In this document: positions 55,191-64,000 of the stretch, in pieces
Layout of the letters: every line of letters starts with the position of its first letter
Position numbering within the stretch: the first letter of the stretch is position 1
NCBI RefSeq assembly: GCF_027118995.1
Contig: NZ_CP098242.1
Span: 1,240,001 to 1,304,000, forward strand
Reading direction: 5' to 3'
Length of the DNA: 64,000 bases
Source of the DNA: Oxalobacter vibrioformis
GTDB taxonomy: Bacteria > Pseudomonadota > Gammaproteobacteria > Burkholderiales > Burkholderiaceae_D
The notes under the pieces: model-generated
Databases searched by the model: none
The model's input: the letters and a program-made list of their open reading frames with translations, nothing else
What the model was told of the DNA's origin: nothing
Translations under genes and position numbers: made by a program

Positions 55191-57032
55191 ATGACGGCAA
55201 CCATGAAAAACGCAATCTATTACACGATTACACCGCATGACCTGGCAGGACATCTATTCAGGGTTACGGTCGCCGTCCATTCTCCCGATCCTGACGGACA
55301 GCGCTTTGCCCTTCCGGCATGGATCCCCGGCAGCTACATGATCCGCGAATTTGCACGGAATATCGTGCAAATCCGGGCAACCGCTAGCCAGGAAGACATT
55401 TTGCCGGAAAAACTGGACAAGCACACATGGCGTACGCCTCCGGGAAGCGCTCCCCTGATACTGGCATACGATGTCTATGCCTGGGATCTGTCAGTAAGAG
55501 GGGCACACCTGGATCAGACACATGGTTTTTTTAATGGCACCAGTGTTTTTCTTCGGGTCATTGGGCAGGAGCACCTACCACACATTGTGGAAATCAAAAA
55601 ACCGGCCGATCCGGCATACGCAAACTGGCAGGTTGCAACCTCCCTGCCGGAACTGGATGCCGCACGTCATGAATTCGGTACATATATCGCAAGCGGATAT
55701 GATGAACTGATCGATCATCCGGTGGAAATGGGAACCTTTGCGCTGGCCGTTTTTGACGCCTGCGGCATCCGGCATGAAATCGCCATCACCGGGCGGGTAC
55801 CGAATCTGGATATGGATCGGGTGGTTTCAGATCTGACCCGGATCTGTGAAACCCAGATCTGCTTTTTTGAGCCCGAAACCGAAAAGCCGCCCATGGACCG
55901 TTATGTCTTTCTGGTCATGGCCATTGGTAATGGATATGGCGGACTGGAGCATCGTGCCTCAACAGCCCTCTTATGCGCCCGCAGTGATTTGCCCGCCAAA
56001 ATGCCGTCTTCTGAAGCGCTTACACCCATGAGTGAGGGATACCAGAACTTCCTTGGGCTGTGCAGCCATGAGTACTTTCATACCTGGCATGTCAAACGAA
56101 TTCGCCCTGCGGTTTTCGCCCCCTATGATCTTCAGAGTGAAACGTACACCCGCCTGTTATGGCTGTTTGAAGGCTTCACCAGCTACTATGATGACCTGAT
56201 GGTGGTACGCAGCGGCCTCTTTGATGTAAGCACTTACTTGCAGCGCATCGCCCGAACCATCAACAATGTCAAACGCGCCGCCGGCCGAAAAAAACAGAGT
56301 ATTGCCGAAGCCAGCTTTGATGCCTGGATCAAGTTTTACCGGCAGGATGAAAATGCCACCAATGCGCAGATCAATTATTACATCAAGGGGTCACTGGTTG
56401 CACTGGCACTGGATCTGACGATTCGTATCCGTACCAATGGAGAAAAATCGCTTGACGATGGCATGCGCCTTTTGTGGCAACGTTATGGTCATAACCATGA
56501 ACTTGAAGCCCGGGAAAAGGGCATTAGTGACGAAAAAGCAGAAATGATCTTTGAAGAAGCAACCGGACTCGATCTGAAGGATTTTTTCAGGCGTTATGTT
56601 CATGGTACTGATGAGCTTCAGTTGGGACATCTGTTCGAACACTTTGGCGTCAGTGAAAACCAGCCGGCAAAAAGACAGAAAGCCAGCCTGAACATTCGTG
56701 TGGTACACGCAGCAGGAGAGTGCAAGATCGCCAATGTTTATGAAGGGGGCGCTGCTCATGCCGCCGGCCTGTCGGCGGGTGATCTGCTCGTTGCCGTTGA
56801 CGGCATCCGGGTTCCCGGTGAAAGCCCGTCCACAAGCCTGGACAACCTCCTGTCACGGTACAGAGTAGGTGATCCTGTCACCATTCACGCTTTCCGTCGC
56901 GACGAACTGATGGTATTCAAGGTCACACTGGCAGCCGATGACACCCCGCTTTATACCCTGTCGCTGTCGGCCGACCAGACACCACCAACCATTGAAGCCC
57001 GGCGCTCCTGGCTAAAATGGGAAGATGTCTGA
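55191..57032 (+). CDS. M61-family glycyl aminopeptidase-like metalloprotease
   Basis: A 613-aa protein of peptidase family M61. The zinc site is CSHEYFHTWHVKRIRP (HExxH at about residues 292-296) with the downstream LLWLFEGFTSYYDDL segment providing the third ligand (Glu). A PDZ domain lies at about 510-585 (IANVYEGGAAHAAGLSAGDLLVAVDG). No signal peptide is visible, so it is probably cytoplasmic. It follows metH by 36 bp. Substrates are likely Gly- or Ala-starting peptides, by family. Confidence 0.9.
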   Translation: MTATMKNAIYYTITPHDLAGHLFRVTVAVHSPDPDGQRFALPAWIPGSYMIREFARNIVQIRATASQEDILPEKLDKHTWRTPPGSAPLILAYDVYAWDLSVRGAHLDQTHGFFNGTSVFLRVIGQEHLPHIVEIKKPADPAYANWQVATSLPELDAARHEFGTYIASGYDELIDHPVEMGTFALAVFDACGIRHEIAITGRVPNLDMDRVVSDLTRICETQICFFEPETEKPPMDRYVFLVMAIGNGYGGLEHRASTALLCARSDLPAKMPSSEALTPMSEGYQNFLGLCSHEYFHTWHVKRIRPAVFAPYDLQSETYTRLLWLFEGFTSYYDDLMVVRSGLFDVSTYLQRIARTINNVKRAAGRKKQSIAEASFDAWIKFYRQDENATNAQINYYIKGSLVALALDLTIRIRTNGEKSLDDGMRLLWQRYGHNHELEAREKGISDEKAEMIFEEATGLDLKDFFRRYVHGTDELQLGHLFEHFGVSENQPAKRQKASLNIRVVHAAGECKIANVYEGGAAHAAGLSAGDLLVAVDGIRVPGESPSTSLDNLLSRYRVGDPVTIHAFRRDELMVFKVTLAADDTPLYTLSLSADQTPPTIEARRSWLKWEDV

Positions 57033-57048
57033 ATAAAACGGCATTTCA

Positions 57049-57858
57049 TTACGAAGCCGTGTCAAACAACAGCGCCAGTTCCTTTCCGGGATCGGGAGCA
57101 CGCATGAAAGCCTCTCCGACAAGGAAAGCATGCACATCGGCATCCCGCATGCGGGAGACATCTTCCCGTACCAAAATACCCGACTCTGTCACAACGAGCC
57201 GCCCCGATGGAACCAGGGGAAGCAGATCAAGCGTATTTTGCAATGAGGTCTCAAATGTCCGCAGATTACGGTTATTGATCCCCAAAAGCGGCGTTTTCAG
57301 TTGCAGTGCGCGCTCAAGTTCATCGGCATTATGGACCTCTACAAGCACATCCATGCCAAGTTCCATTGCGCAGGCTTCCAGCTCAACCATCAGCCCCTGA
57401 TCCAATGCCGCAACAATCAGCAAAATGCAATCTGAACGCCACAGGCGCGCCTCATATACCTGGTAAAAATCAATCATGAAATCCTTGCGCAATACCGGCA
57501 GATTACAGGCGCTCCGCGCCTCCTGCAGATACGCGGGCGCTCCCTGGAAAAAAAGTCTGTCAGTAAGCACTGACAAACAGGCCGCGCCATGTCCGGCATA
57601 GCTTTCAGCAATTTCCCCCGGATAAAACGGATCACGAATCACGCCTTTTGACGGAGAGGCTTTTTTCACTTCCGCGATCACACCGGCTTTTTTTCTCCGG
57701 ATTTTTGCGCGCAGCGCTTTTTCAAATCCGCGCAGATCCTTGCGGATATCCGCATCCGTTTCTACCTCTTCCCTTAAGCTGCTCAGGGCGCGATATTTTT
57801 TGGCCGCACTCACTTCTTCCTGTTTGACGGCAAGTATTTTGTTCAGAATGTCTGACAT
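57049..57858 (-). CDS. trpC: Indole-3-glycerol phosphate synthase
   Basis: A 269-aa TIM barrel. [16 protein letters not shown] holds the catalytic Lys, [13 protein letters not shown] and [16 protein letters not shown] follow, then [12 protein letters not shown] and VTESGI. The start at 57858 ([15 protein letters not shown]) has GGAGAA before it. It lies 13 bp downstream of trpD, so translation may be coupled. Confidence 0.96.
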   Translation of the reverse strand: MSDILNKILAVKQEEVSAAKKYRALSSLREEVETDADIRKDLRGFEKALRAKIRRKKAGVIAEVKKASPSKGVIRDPFYPGEIAESYAGHGAACLSVLTDRLFFQGAPAYLQEARSACNLPVLRKDFMIDFYQVYEARLWRSDCILLIVAALDQGLMVELEACAMELGMDVLVEVHNADELERALQLKTPLLGINNRNLRTFETSLQNTLDLLPLVPSGRLVVTESGILVREDVSRMRDADVHAFLVGEAFMRAPDPGKELALLFDTAS

Positions 57859-57871
57859 TTTTTCTCCGAAA

Positions 57872-58906
57872 TCAATGTGCTTCTGCCAGCCGGGTAAAGG
57901 AGACAAACTCCTCCAGCTTGGCTATTGCCGCGCCTGAAGCAATGGCCTCACGTGCCATTTCCAGCCCATCGGCGATGGACGCCGTCCGATTTGCGGCATA
58001 AAGCGCGGTGGCGGCATTCAATGCAATGATATCGGTCGCGGGGCCACCCTGCCCGGCCAGCGCTTCCAGAACCCGCTTTTTGGATTCTTCCGCATCACTG
58101 ACTTCAAAATTCCGGCTGGCAAACATGCGCAAGCCAAAATCTTCCGGATGGATATCATATTCACGAACCTGCCCGTCTGACAACTCTCCGACCAGGGTAC
58201 TTGCACCGAGTGAAACTTCATCCAGATTATCACGCCCCCAGACGACGATTGCCCGTTTGACCCCCATTTTCTGCATCACGCGAACCTGAATACCAACAAG
58301 ATCGGGGTGAAAAACTCCCATCAGGACATTATCTGCATAAGCCGGATTGGTCAGCGGACCAAGAATATTGAATATGGTCCGAACACCCAGTTCCTGCCGG
58401 ACAACCCGGGCATGCTTCATGGCGGAATGATGGTTGGGCGCATACATAAAGCCGATACCTGTTTTCTCAATGGATTCGGCAATACGTTCCGGTGGCAGGT
58501 TAATATTGACATTCAAGGCTTCAAGCAAATCCGCACTGCCGGAAGAGGAAGACACACTGCGCCCGCCATGCTTGGCAATGCGCACCCCGCAGGCCGCGGC
58601 AACAAACATGGCTGCCGTAGAAATATTGAAGGTATGGGCGCCATCGCCTCCGGTACCGACAATATCAAGGAGATTGGCGGTATCGGGCACATCAACCTTG
58701 ACAGAAAATTCCCGCAACGCCTGTGCCGCGGCAGCGATTTCTCCCACGGTTTCTTTTTTCACCCGCAATCCCATTGTCAGTGCTGCCACCATCAAGGGAG
58801 ACATTTCGCCACTCATGATACGGCGAAACAGAAACAGCATTTCATCATGAAAGATTTCGCGATGTTCAATACATCGCACCAGTGCTTCCTGTGGGGTAAT
58901 AGACAT
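57872..58906 (-). CDS. trpD: Anthranilate phosphoribosyltransferase
   Basis: A 344-aa Trp[16 protein letters not shown] is the PRPP loop, [23 protein letters not shown] follows at about 108-130, and [12 protein letters not shown] and GPLTNPA are conserved in the family. AGGAAACC lies upstream of the ATG. It sits between trpG and trpC in the normal order, 52 bp after trpG. Confidence 0.96.
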   Translation of the reverse strand: MSITPQEALVRCIEHREIFHDEMLFLFRRIMSGEMSPLMVAALTMGLRVKKETVGEIAAAAQALREFSVKVDVPDTANLLDIVGTGGDGAHTFNISTAAMFVAAACGVRIAKHGGRSVSSSSGSADLLEALNVNINLPPERIAESIEKTGIGFMYAPNHHSAMKHARVVRQELGVRTIFNILGPLTNPAYADNVLMGVFHPDLVGIQVRVMQKMGVKRAIVVWGRDNLDEVSLGASTLVGELSDGQVREYDIHPEDFGLRMFASRNFEVSDAEESKKRVLEALAGQGGPATDIIALNAATALYAANRTASIADGLEMAREAIASGAAIAKLEEFVSFTRLAEAH

Positions 58907-58958
58907 AATATGGTTTCCTAAAAAATAATCTGAATCATCAAGCCCATCATGTTTTCGT

Positions 58959-59522
58959 TCAGGAAATCAGAAAATTCCTGAGCAGGGCATGCCCCTGCTC
59001 CGATAAAATGGATTCCGGGTGAAACTGCACCCCTTGAACAGGCAGCATCTTGTGGCGCACGCCCATGATTTCGCCATCCTCTGTCCAGGCAGTGATTTCC
59101 AGGCATTCAGGAAGCGTTTCGCGTTCAATGGCAAGTGAGTGATAACGGGTGATCGTCAGGGGATTGGGCAACCCGCGGAAAACTCCCGTATTGGTATGGG
59201 TAATGCGCGAGACCTTGCCATGCATGACCTGTCTGGCATGAATCACGTTCCCGCCAAACGCCGCGCCAATGGCCTGGTGCCCGAGGCAGACGCCAAGAAT
59301 CGGGATAGTGCCGGAAAACTGGCGGAGGACATCAAGGGAAATACCGGCGCCATCCGGTGCGCCGGGCCCGGGTGAAATGCAGATTCTGTCCGGGTTAAGC
59401 TGAACGATGTCGTCCAGTGTGATGGCGTCATTCCGGTAAACCTGTACGTCTTCTCCAAGTTCACCGAAATACTGCACAAGGTTATAAGTGAATGAATCGT
59501 AGTTATCTATCATCAGCAACAT
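58959..59522 (-). CDS. trpG: Anthranilate synthase, glutamine amidotransferase component
   Basis: A 187-aa class I glutamine amidotransferase starting [19 protein letters not shown]. The Cys nucleophile is in [10 protein letters not shown], the His-Glu pair in VQFHPES, and the oxyanion Gly segment in SPGPGAPD. The same subunit usually serves PabA. The start at 59522 has GGAG 7 nt upstream. trpE, its partner, is not immediately upstream; the 286 bp before it hold no gene. Confidence 0.95.
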   Translation of the reverse strand: MLLMIDNYDSFTYNLVQYFGELGEDVQVYRNDAITLDDIVQLNPDRICISPGPGAPDGAGISLDVLRQFSGTIPILGVCLGHQAIGAAFGGNVIHARQVMHGKVSRITHTNTGVFRGLPNPLTITRYHSLAIERETLPECLEITAWTEDGEIMGVRHKMLPVQGVQFHPESILSEQGHALLRNFLIS

Positions 59523-59808
59523 AAGCCACTCCATGGATTTTCGGGAAATGTGGGCTTTCCCGGAGCGATCGGATTTTTAACTGGCTGCAGGCACAACAAT
59601 GCGCGGCAGGAAATTAAAAACAGGATTTTTACGCGCCGAAATGGCGCAAAGGATCGTCAGGCAGTTGGCTTACGCCAGCGCTGAGAAAGGAGTGTTGTTG
59701 CGAATTGATCTATCTTGACCATGGCAATTATTATACGCCATCCAGAAACATTCGCAAGCAGATGAAACCTTCATCCGCAAAAAAGCCGCCAGGCCATTGA
59801 TAAAAAAA

Positions 59809-59991
59809 TCAGGGCAGTTCGTTTTCTTCACCGTGTTCTGTCTGTTCGGCAACCGGAACAGTATATTTTTCCGCGGCCCAGGCACCCAGATCGATCTGCT
59901 TGCAGCGCTCAGAGCAAAACGGGCGGAAGGTGTTTTTTTCCACCCATTCCACTTCCCTGCTGCAAACCGGGCATTTGACTATCGTTGCCAT
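59809..59991 (-). CDS. yacG: DNA gyrase inhibitor / zinc-ribbon protein YacG
   Basis: A 60-aa protein with CPVC at residues 8-11 and [12 protein letters not shown], which together bind one zinc. The C-terminal half is acidic. E. coli YacG blocks gyrase B. It lies 4 bp after zapD in the conserved coaE-zapD-yacG order. Confidence 0.92.
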   Translation of the reverse strand: MATIVKCPVCSREVEWVEKNTFRPFCSERCKQIDLGAWAAEKYTVPVAEQTEHGEENELP

Positions 59992-59995
59992 GCTA

Positions 59996-60745
59996 TCAGC
60001 ATAATATCAGTTCAAAGGGAATATCCCGCTCAATCGGCCGGGGTTTCATATCACCATCCTGTGTGGTGAAACGTACCCATAACATATACTTATTGGCAGA
60101 GGCCTCGGGAATGGCATTAAGTTCCGGATCCAGTTTAAGGCGCAGCATCTGGTAAGTTTTTCCCTGCAGCATCTGCTGGTAACTGCCCGACTCGGCAACA
60201 ATAGTCACCTGGGTTCCCGAGTCGCGCATGAGGCGCAATACCATGCTGATGGCATTCAATAACGGCATCAGGGGTGCAAACCAGTTTTCAATATCCTGAT
60301 GGCGCTTTTCTGCCGGCTTCTTCTGCCAGGCATAATAGGATGGCAAATCAAATTCGCAGGCGCCACCGGGAATAATCGTTCGGCCCCGAATGCTCATCAG
60401 CCATTCATTGTCACGTATTGTCTGACCGGTCTTTCCCTGTGTATTAACCAGCGCACTGCTGATTTGCTCTACCTCGGCAAGCACGGAATCCAGCACATCC
60501 GTCTGGACATTCGGATGAACACGATAACCGGTAAGGGTCTGTTTCTGGCGCTCAAGTTCCTGAAGCAGGTCAGATTTCAGGTCGGCGCGGCCTGCCACCT
60601 CCAGCATTTCAAATATGGTCGACAACGCCACATGATGCTGCAAGGGATGCTCATGGCTGAGAAAATACTGGAAGCGCTCATACAGGTCTTCCAGACGCAA
60701 AAGCGTCCGTATCCGTTCGTTGAAAGGATATTCGTAAATTATCAA
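59996..60745 (-). CDS. zapD: Cell division protein ZapD
   Basis: A 249-aa protein of the ZapD/YacF family, which bundles FtsZ filaments at the Z ring. It starts [21 protein letters not shown] as usual and contains the core [21 protein letters not shown] at about 138-158. The length is typical. It lies between coaE and yacG. Confidence 0.93.
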   Translation of the reverse strand: MIIYEYPFNERIRTLLRLEDLYERFQYFLSHEHPLQHHVALSTIFEMLEVAGRADLKSDLLQELERQKQTLTGYRVHPNVQTDVLDSVLAEVEQISSALVNTQGKTGQTIRDNEWLMSIRGRTIIPGGACEFDLPSYYAWQKKPAEKRHQDIENWFAPLMPLLNAISMVLRLMRDSGTQVTIVAESGSYQQMLQGKTYQMLRLKLDPELNAIPEASANKYMLWVRFTTQDGDMKPRPIERDIPFELILC

Positions 60746-60820
60746 AATGGGCCCTTTTCCATAGTCCTTGCCAACATCCCATGATTCTGAATCATCAAAT
60801 CATAAAATTCAATTTAAATC

Positions 60821-61462
60821 TCACCTTGCCGCCACTTTTTGCGCGATTTTTTTATATTCCGCATCCAGGCGCCCCACCTCGGCGGACAGATTTTCCACTG
60901 CATTGTCATTGAGAATCACATCATCTGCGATCGCCTTGCGTTCTGCCCGGGTTGCCTGTGTCGCCATAATGGATTCCACCTGCTGCCGTGTCATACCGCT
61001 TCTGGCCATCACCCGCTTGATCTGCAGCGCTTCCGGACAGTCCACCACCAGGATTCGGGACGCCATTTCCTGCCAGGCCGGCTGCTCGGTCAGGAGGGGA
61101 ATCACAAAAATAACATAATCTGTTTTCAGTTGCACCGCCTGATCCCAGGCATGCTGGCGGATCATCGGATGCAGGATATTTTCCAGCTTTTCCCTGGCTG
61201 ACGGCTCCTGAAAAACCAGTTCGCGCATCCTTGCCCGGTCAAGCGAACCATCTTTACTGACATAGGCATCGCCAAATTCACGGCGAATCACGTTCATCGC
61301 TTTTCCACCGGGCGCCGTCAGCCTGTGAGCAATATCATCCATGTCAACAATACCCGCGCCATGTTCGGCAAAAAGCGCTGCGACTGTGGATTTACCGCTG
61401 CCGATCCCGCCGGTCAGTCCAAGCGAAAAAAAAGCCGGTTGTGCGTTTTGGCTGCCAGGCAT
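60821..61462 (-). CDS. coaE: Dephospho-CoA kinase
   Basis: A 213-aa kinase that adds the 3' phosphate in the last step of CoA synthesis. The P-loop is GLTGGIGSGKST; the DMDDIAHRL segment and the lid region (EALQIKRVMARSGMT) follow. The start at about 61462 (MPGSQNAQ) is preceded by AGGAAGG; a TTG-initiated version 11 codons longer is possible. It heads the coaE-zapD-yacG group. Confidence 0.94.
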   Translation of the reverse strand: MPGSQNAQPAFFSLGLTGGIGSGKSTVAALFAEHGAGIVDMDDIAHRLTAPGGKAMNVIRREFGDAYVSKDGSLDRARMRELVFQEPSAREKLENILHPMIRQHAWDQAVQLKTDYVIFVIPLLTEQPAWQEMASRILVVDCPEALQIKRVMARSGMTRQQVESIMATQATRAERKAIADDVILNDNAVENLSAEVGRLDAEYKKIAQKVAAR

Positions 61463-61605
61463 AGCCTTCCTGTGAGTAAATTGATCCGGATACAAACAGG
61501 CTGGTCCCCGATAGGCCGGTCAGTCATTCCTGTTTGCGATTGTATGAATTATAACGCCACGTCTCCCCGGCGAATATGACTTTTACCCCATCTGACAACA
61601 CATGC

Positions 61606-62181
61606 TTACATCAGGAGCAGCCGGATCTGTTGAGGCATATCCTGCGTCAGGCTGACGGTAAAGCCGGTTTTGGCATAACGCTGCCAGCGCCCGGCAACAA
61701 ATGCCATGAGAATTCCGGCCCTTACTCCCGCATCATCTTCCCTGCCCTGCCCCTGTGCCGCAGCCACGCGCAGACTGTGACGGAAAGCCAGCTCCACCCG
61801 GTCATAAAACTGATTCATCCTGAGCTGCAGACGCTCATCTTCGTTGGCCAGCGCATCCCCCGTGAGTACCCGCGTCATGCCCGGATTGCGTTCAGCAAAA
61901 TTCAACAGCATCCTGATCATGGCCTGTACCTGCGAAAAACCGCTTTCTTCCTGTGCCGTGATCTGGTTGATCAACCCGAAAACCGTTGCTTCGATAAATT
62001 CGATCAAGCCTTCAAACATCTGTGCCTTGCTCGCAAAATGCCGGTAAAGGGCCGCTTCGGAAAGCGACAGATGGCGAGCCAGCGCCGCGGTTGTGATTTT
62101 TTCGCCGCGAGGCTGTTCGAGCATTTGTGCCAGTGCCTGAAGTATCTGCAGTTTGCGTTCACCTGGTTTGCCTGATGACAT
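61606..62181 (-). CDS. slmA: Nucleoid occlusion factor SlmA (TetR family)
   Basis: A 191-aa TetR-like protein. The HTH ITTAALARHLSLSEAALYRHFASKAQMFEGLI is the SlmA signature (residues about 28-60, given here in parts of the domain). In the family it binds specific chromosomal sites and blocks FtsZ assembly over the nucleoid. The start at 62181 lies 32 bp after the HAD phosphatase stop, so the two are co-transcribed, as in other betaproteobacteria. Confidence 0.92.
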   Translation of the reverse strand: MSSGKPGERKLQILQALAQMLEQPRGEKITTAALARHLSLSEAALYRHFASKAQMFEGLIEFIEATVFGLINQITAQEESGFSQVQAMIRMLLNFAERNPGMTRVLTGDALANEDERLQLRMNQFYDRVELAFRHSLRVAAAQGQGREDDAGVRAGILMAFVAGRWQRYAKTGFTVSLTQDMPQQIRLLLM

Positions 62182-62213
62182 ATGACATTCTCTCAATAGT
62201 GGGATGGACAGGG

Positions 62214-62930
62214 TTATCTGAATTTTTTGAGGTAACGGGGCAATTGCCGGATGGATGGGACTTTCACATCCACAAAAGCGGGACGGTTTTGCTGCCCTGT
62301 TCTTTTTTTCCGGGGGGATGCATGGCCAAAAGACCGGTCACGGCCGGTATACCGGGTAACCAGCGCCGTTCGCATCCCGACAGCCCTTCCGGCCTTTAAC
62401 ACGGCGTCACTGTCTTCAACGAGCACACATTGTGACGGACGGATCCTTTCTGAAACGAGTAGCTTGCGAAACAGCTTTTTGGAGGGCTTCGGCAACAACT
62501 GGCCATGGACCTGCATCGATTCAATGGAAACATGCCGGGCAAAATGACGGTGTAAGCCGAGATGCCTGAGGACATCTCGGGAATAGCCATAAGCTGCGTT
62601 GGTCAGCAGGATTTTTTTGCCCGGAAGGCGCCGCATCAGGCGTTTTAGACCGCGCTCTGCCCGGATCATCAGGGAAAGATCGCCCAGATCATGCGAGGCA
62701 TCCAGAAAGGCTTCCGGTTTCACGCCATGATGGCGGATCATGCCTAAAATGGTTGCGCCATAGCGTTTCCAGTACAAAAGACGGAGAGCATTGGCTGCTT
62801 CAGTGGAAACCGGTTCCCCCGGTTTTCCCGCGTGGTTGGCGATGAAGGCATTCATATTGGCGGTAATGGCCGGAAAAACCGCATGCGATGCGTCGTGCAA
62901 TGTATTGTCCAGATCAAATATCCAGATCAT
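62214..62930 (-). CDS. HAD-family pyrimidine 5'-nucleotidase
   Basis: A 238-aa HAD hydrolase starting MIWIFDLDNTLHDA (motif I DLDNT with nucleophile Asp). Motif II is LLTNAAYGY and motif III/IV is CVLVEDSDAV. This is the SDT1/PhoE-like pyrimidine 5'-nucleotidase group found beside slmA and argB in betaproteobacteria. The C-terminal tail is basic (KKRTGQQNR). Confidence 0.88.
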   Translation of the reverse strand: MIWIFDLDNTLHDASHAVFPAITANMNAFIANHAGKPGEPVSTEAANALRLLYWKRYGATILGMIRHHGVKPEAFLDASHDLGDLSLMIRAERGLKRLMRRLPGKKILLTNAAYGYSRDVLRHLGLHRHFARHVSIESMQVHGQLLPKPSKKLFRKLLVSERIRPSQCVLVEDSDAVLKAGRAVGMRTALVTRYTGRDRSFGHASPRKKRTGQQNRPAFVDVKVPSIRQLPRYLKKFR

Positions 62931-62953
62931 GTGTCCATCCTTTTTTCATGTAA

Positions 62954-62981
62954 AAAAGGCCCATGTGAACACGGGCCTTTT
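62954..62981 (-). terminator. Terminator of yidC
   Basis: AAAAGGCCC-ATGTGAACAC-GGGCCTTTT. On the minus strand it ends with a T run just past the yidC stop. Confidence 0.82.
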
Positions 62982-62992
62982 CTTGCGCTGAC

Positions 62993-64000
62993 TCAGGATT
63001 TACCTTTTGCTTTCGGTTTTTCCTTTATTTTCCCGGCCATGTAGCGCTTGGTCACCCACCATTGCTGCAGGATGGATAAAATGTTGTTGACCACCCAGTA
63101 CAGCACCAGCCCGGACGGGAAGAAAAAGAAGGTAATGGAAAAGATGATGGGCATCGTCATCATCAGTTTGGCCTGCATCGGGTCCGGCGGCGGCGGGCTC
63201 ATCTTTTGCTGGATGAACATCGAAACCGCCATCAGGACCGGCAGGATATAAAATGGGTCCGGCGCTGCCAGATCGGTAATCCAGCCAAGCCAGGGAGCAT
63301 TCCGGATCTCAATACTGGCTAAAAGCACCCAGTAAAGCGAAATGAATACCGGAATCTGGATAACGACCGGCAGGCAGCCGCCAACCGGATTGATTTTCTC
63401 CGTCTTGTAATAATCCATCAGGACCTGGTTCTGGCGCGGCTTGTCATCCTTGTAGCGATCCTTTAACTCCATGATCTTGGGCATATGCTGCTTCATCCGT
63501 GCCATGCTGCGATAACTCGCAGCAGAAAGCGGGACAAAGGCGACCTTGATGAGGACCGTCAGCAGAATAATCGTCCAGCCCCAGTTACCCACTTCCTTGT
63601 GGATCTGCACCATCAGCCAGAAAATCGGCTTGGCAATAATGGTCAGCCAGCCATAATCCTTGACCAGTTCCAGGCCCGGCGCCGTTTTTTCCAGCACGGC
63701 AGACTCCTGCGGCCCGGCATAAAGACGCGACTCGCTGGTCACCGTTTTGTGCGGCTCAACGGTTCCGACCGGCACAAGAGAGCCAAAAGCAAAAAGATGG
63801 TCATCGATTTTCCGGGCAAAATTTTCCCGCGCCGCCTCTTCCTTGGGAATGATGGCAGAGACAAAGTAATGCTGGACCATGCCGATCCAGCCATTATCAA
63901 CTTTAGTGGCAAACTCGGCCTTGCCATCGGCAATCTTGTCAAAGTCCAGCTTCTGGAATTTGTCTTCCGCTGAATAGACAGCAGGGCCGGTAAATGTGCT
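62993..64000 (-). CDS. yidC: Membrane protein insertase YidC (C-terminal part, runs off the window)
   Basis: The open frame continues from the stop at 62993 through the right edge without interruption, so the gene's start lies outside. The visible 335 residues include the end of the periplasmic domain ([20 protein letters not shown]) and the five-helix insertase core: [20 protein letters not shown], the cytoplasmic hairpin [38 protein letters not shown] and [16 protein letters not shown]. It inserts and folds inner-membrane proteins with or without Sec. The basic tail [10 protein letters not shown] is usual. Confidence 0.96.
   Translation of the reverse strand, partial: STFTGPAVYSAEDKFQKLDFDKIADGKAEFATKVDNGWIGMVQHYFVSAIIPKEEAARENFARKIDDHLFAFGSLVPVGTVEPHKTVTSESRLYAGPQESAVLEKTAPGLELVKDYGWLTIIAKPIFWLMVQIHKEVGNWGWTIILLTVLIKVAFVPLSAASYRSMARMKQHMPKIMELKDRYKDDKPRQNQVLMDYYKTEKINPVGGCLPVVIQIPVFISLYWVLLASIEIRNAPWLGWITDLAAPDPFYILPVLMAVSMFIQQKMSPPPPDPMQAKLMMTMPIIFSITFFFFPSGLVLYWVVNNILSILQQWWVTKRYMAGKIKEKPKAKGKS

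Overview
The window is very probably from a betaproteobacterium of the family Oxalobacteraceae, and most likely the genus Oxalobacter. It carries a close homologue of oxalyl-CoA decarboxylase, an oxalate/formate-antiporter-family (OFA) transporter, and glyoxylate-to-glycerate genes (hyi, glycerate kinase, pyruvate kinase). These sit among ordinary Burkholderiales housekeeping blocks: ispB, glmS, ribDE, glyA, trpGDC, yacG-zapD-coaE, slmA and yidC. This assignment rests on gene content and remembered protein sequences, not on a database search.

Layout. 0-13 kb is the oxalate/glyoxylate region: a Crp/Fnr-type regulator, the OFA transporter, a thioesterase, pyk-glycerate kinase-hyi, a tyrosine phenol-lyase-like enzyme, tRNA-Pro(CGG), two tandem alpha/beta hydrolases and an oxc homologue. 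FNR-like palindromes (TTGAY-N4-RTCAA) lie upstream of the regulator (two copies), the transporter and the oxc homologue, suggesting a local regulon. 13-16.7 kb holds ispB, a glycosyltransferase, a CNNM/CBS membrane protein and a small exported protein. 16.7-23.2 kb holds a tyrosine recombinase, a promoterless porin cassette, a radical SAM protein, a small membrane protein, glmS and an intact porin. The two porin modules are near-identical inverted repeats whose homology starts at the same in-frame Gly codon, so inverting the 5.1 kb between them would exchange the expressed porin's outer loops. 23.5-34 kb is housekeeping (ribE, ribD, glyA) followed by a CheZ with tandem FliM-like peptides, a CheA, OsmC, a UPF0149 protein, a methyltransferase, a 141-bp MITE-like element and an amino-acid permease.

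34.1-50.4 kb is an integrated element in the 3' end of tRNA-Thr(CGT), bounded by a 19/20-bp direct repeat. It has an AlpA-like regulator, Toprim primase, replication initiator, DnaB helicase and small terminase, plus a tape-measure and a baseplate-hub protein. There is no large terminase, portal or capsid gene, so it looks like a phage satellite or a heavily deleted prophage. Its integrase is split by an IS5-family insertion that leaves a TA duplication; removing the IS in silico restores the integrase frame, so the element is probably stranded.

The element's cargo is the most striking part of the window. It is a tight four-gene operon (44674-47665) encoding a small Gly-rich protein starting Met-Gly, a PfkB-kinase/nucleoside-deoxyribosyltransferase fusion, a QueC-like PP-loop ATPase and a HhH-GPD DNA glycosylase. 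I infer a nucleobase-based, probably anti-phage, system related in logic to the QueC-containing type IV CBASS and Qat systems, but with a component set I do not recognise as described.

50.4-64 kb is conserved chromosome: tRNA-Thr, dsbC, metH, an M61 peptidase, trpC-trpD-trpG, yacG-zapD-coaE, slmA with a HAD nucleotidase, and the 3' part of yidC running off the window.
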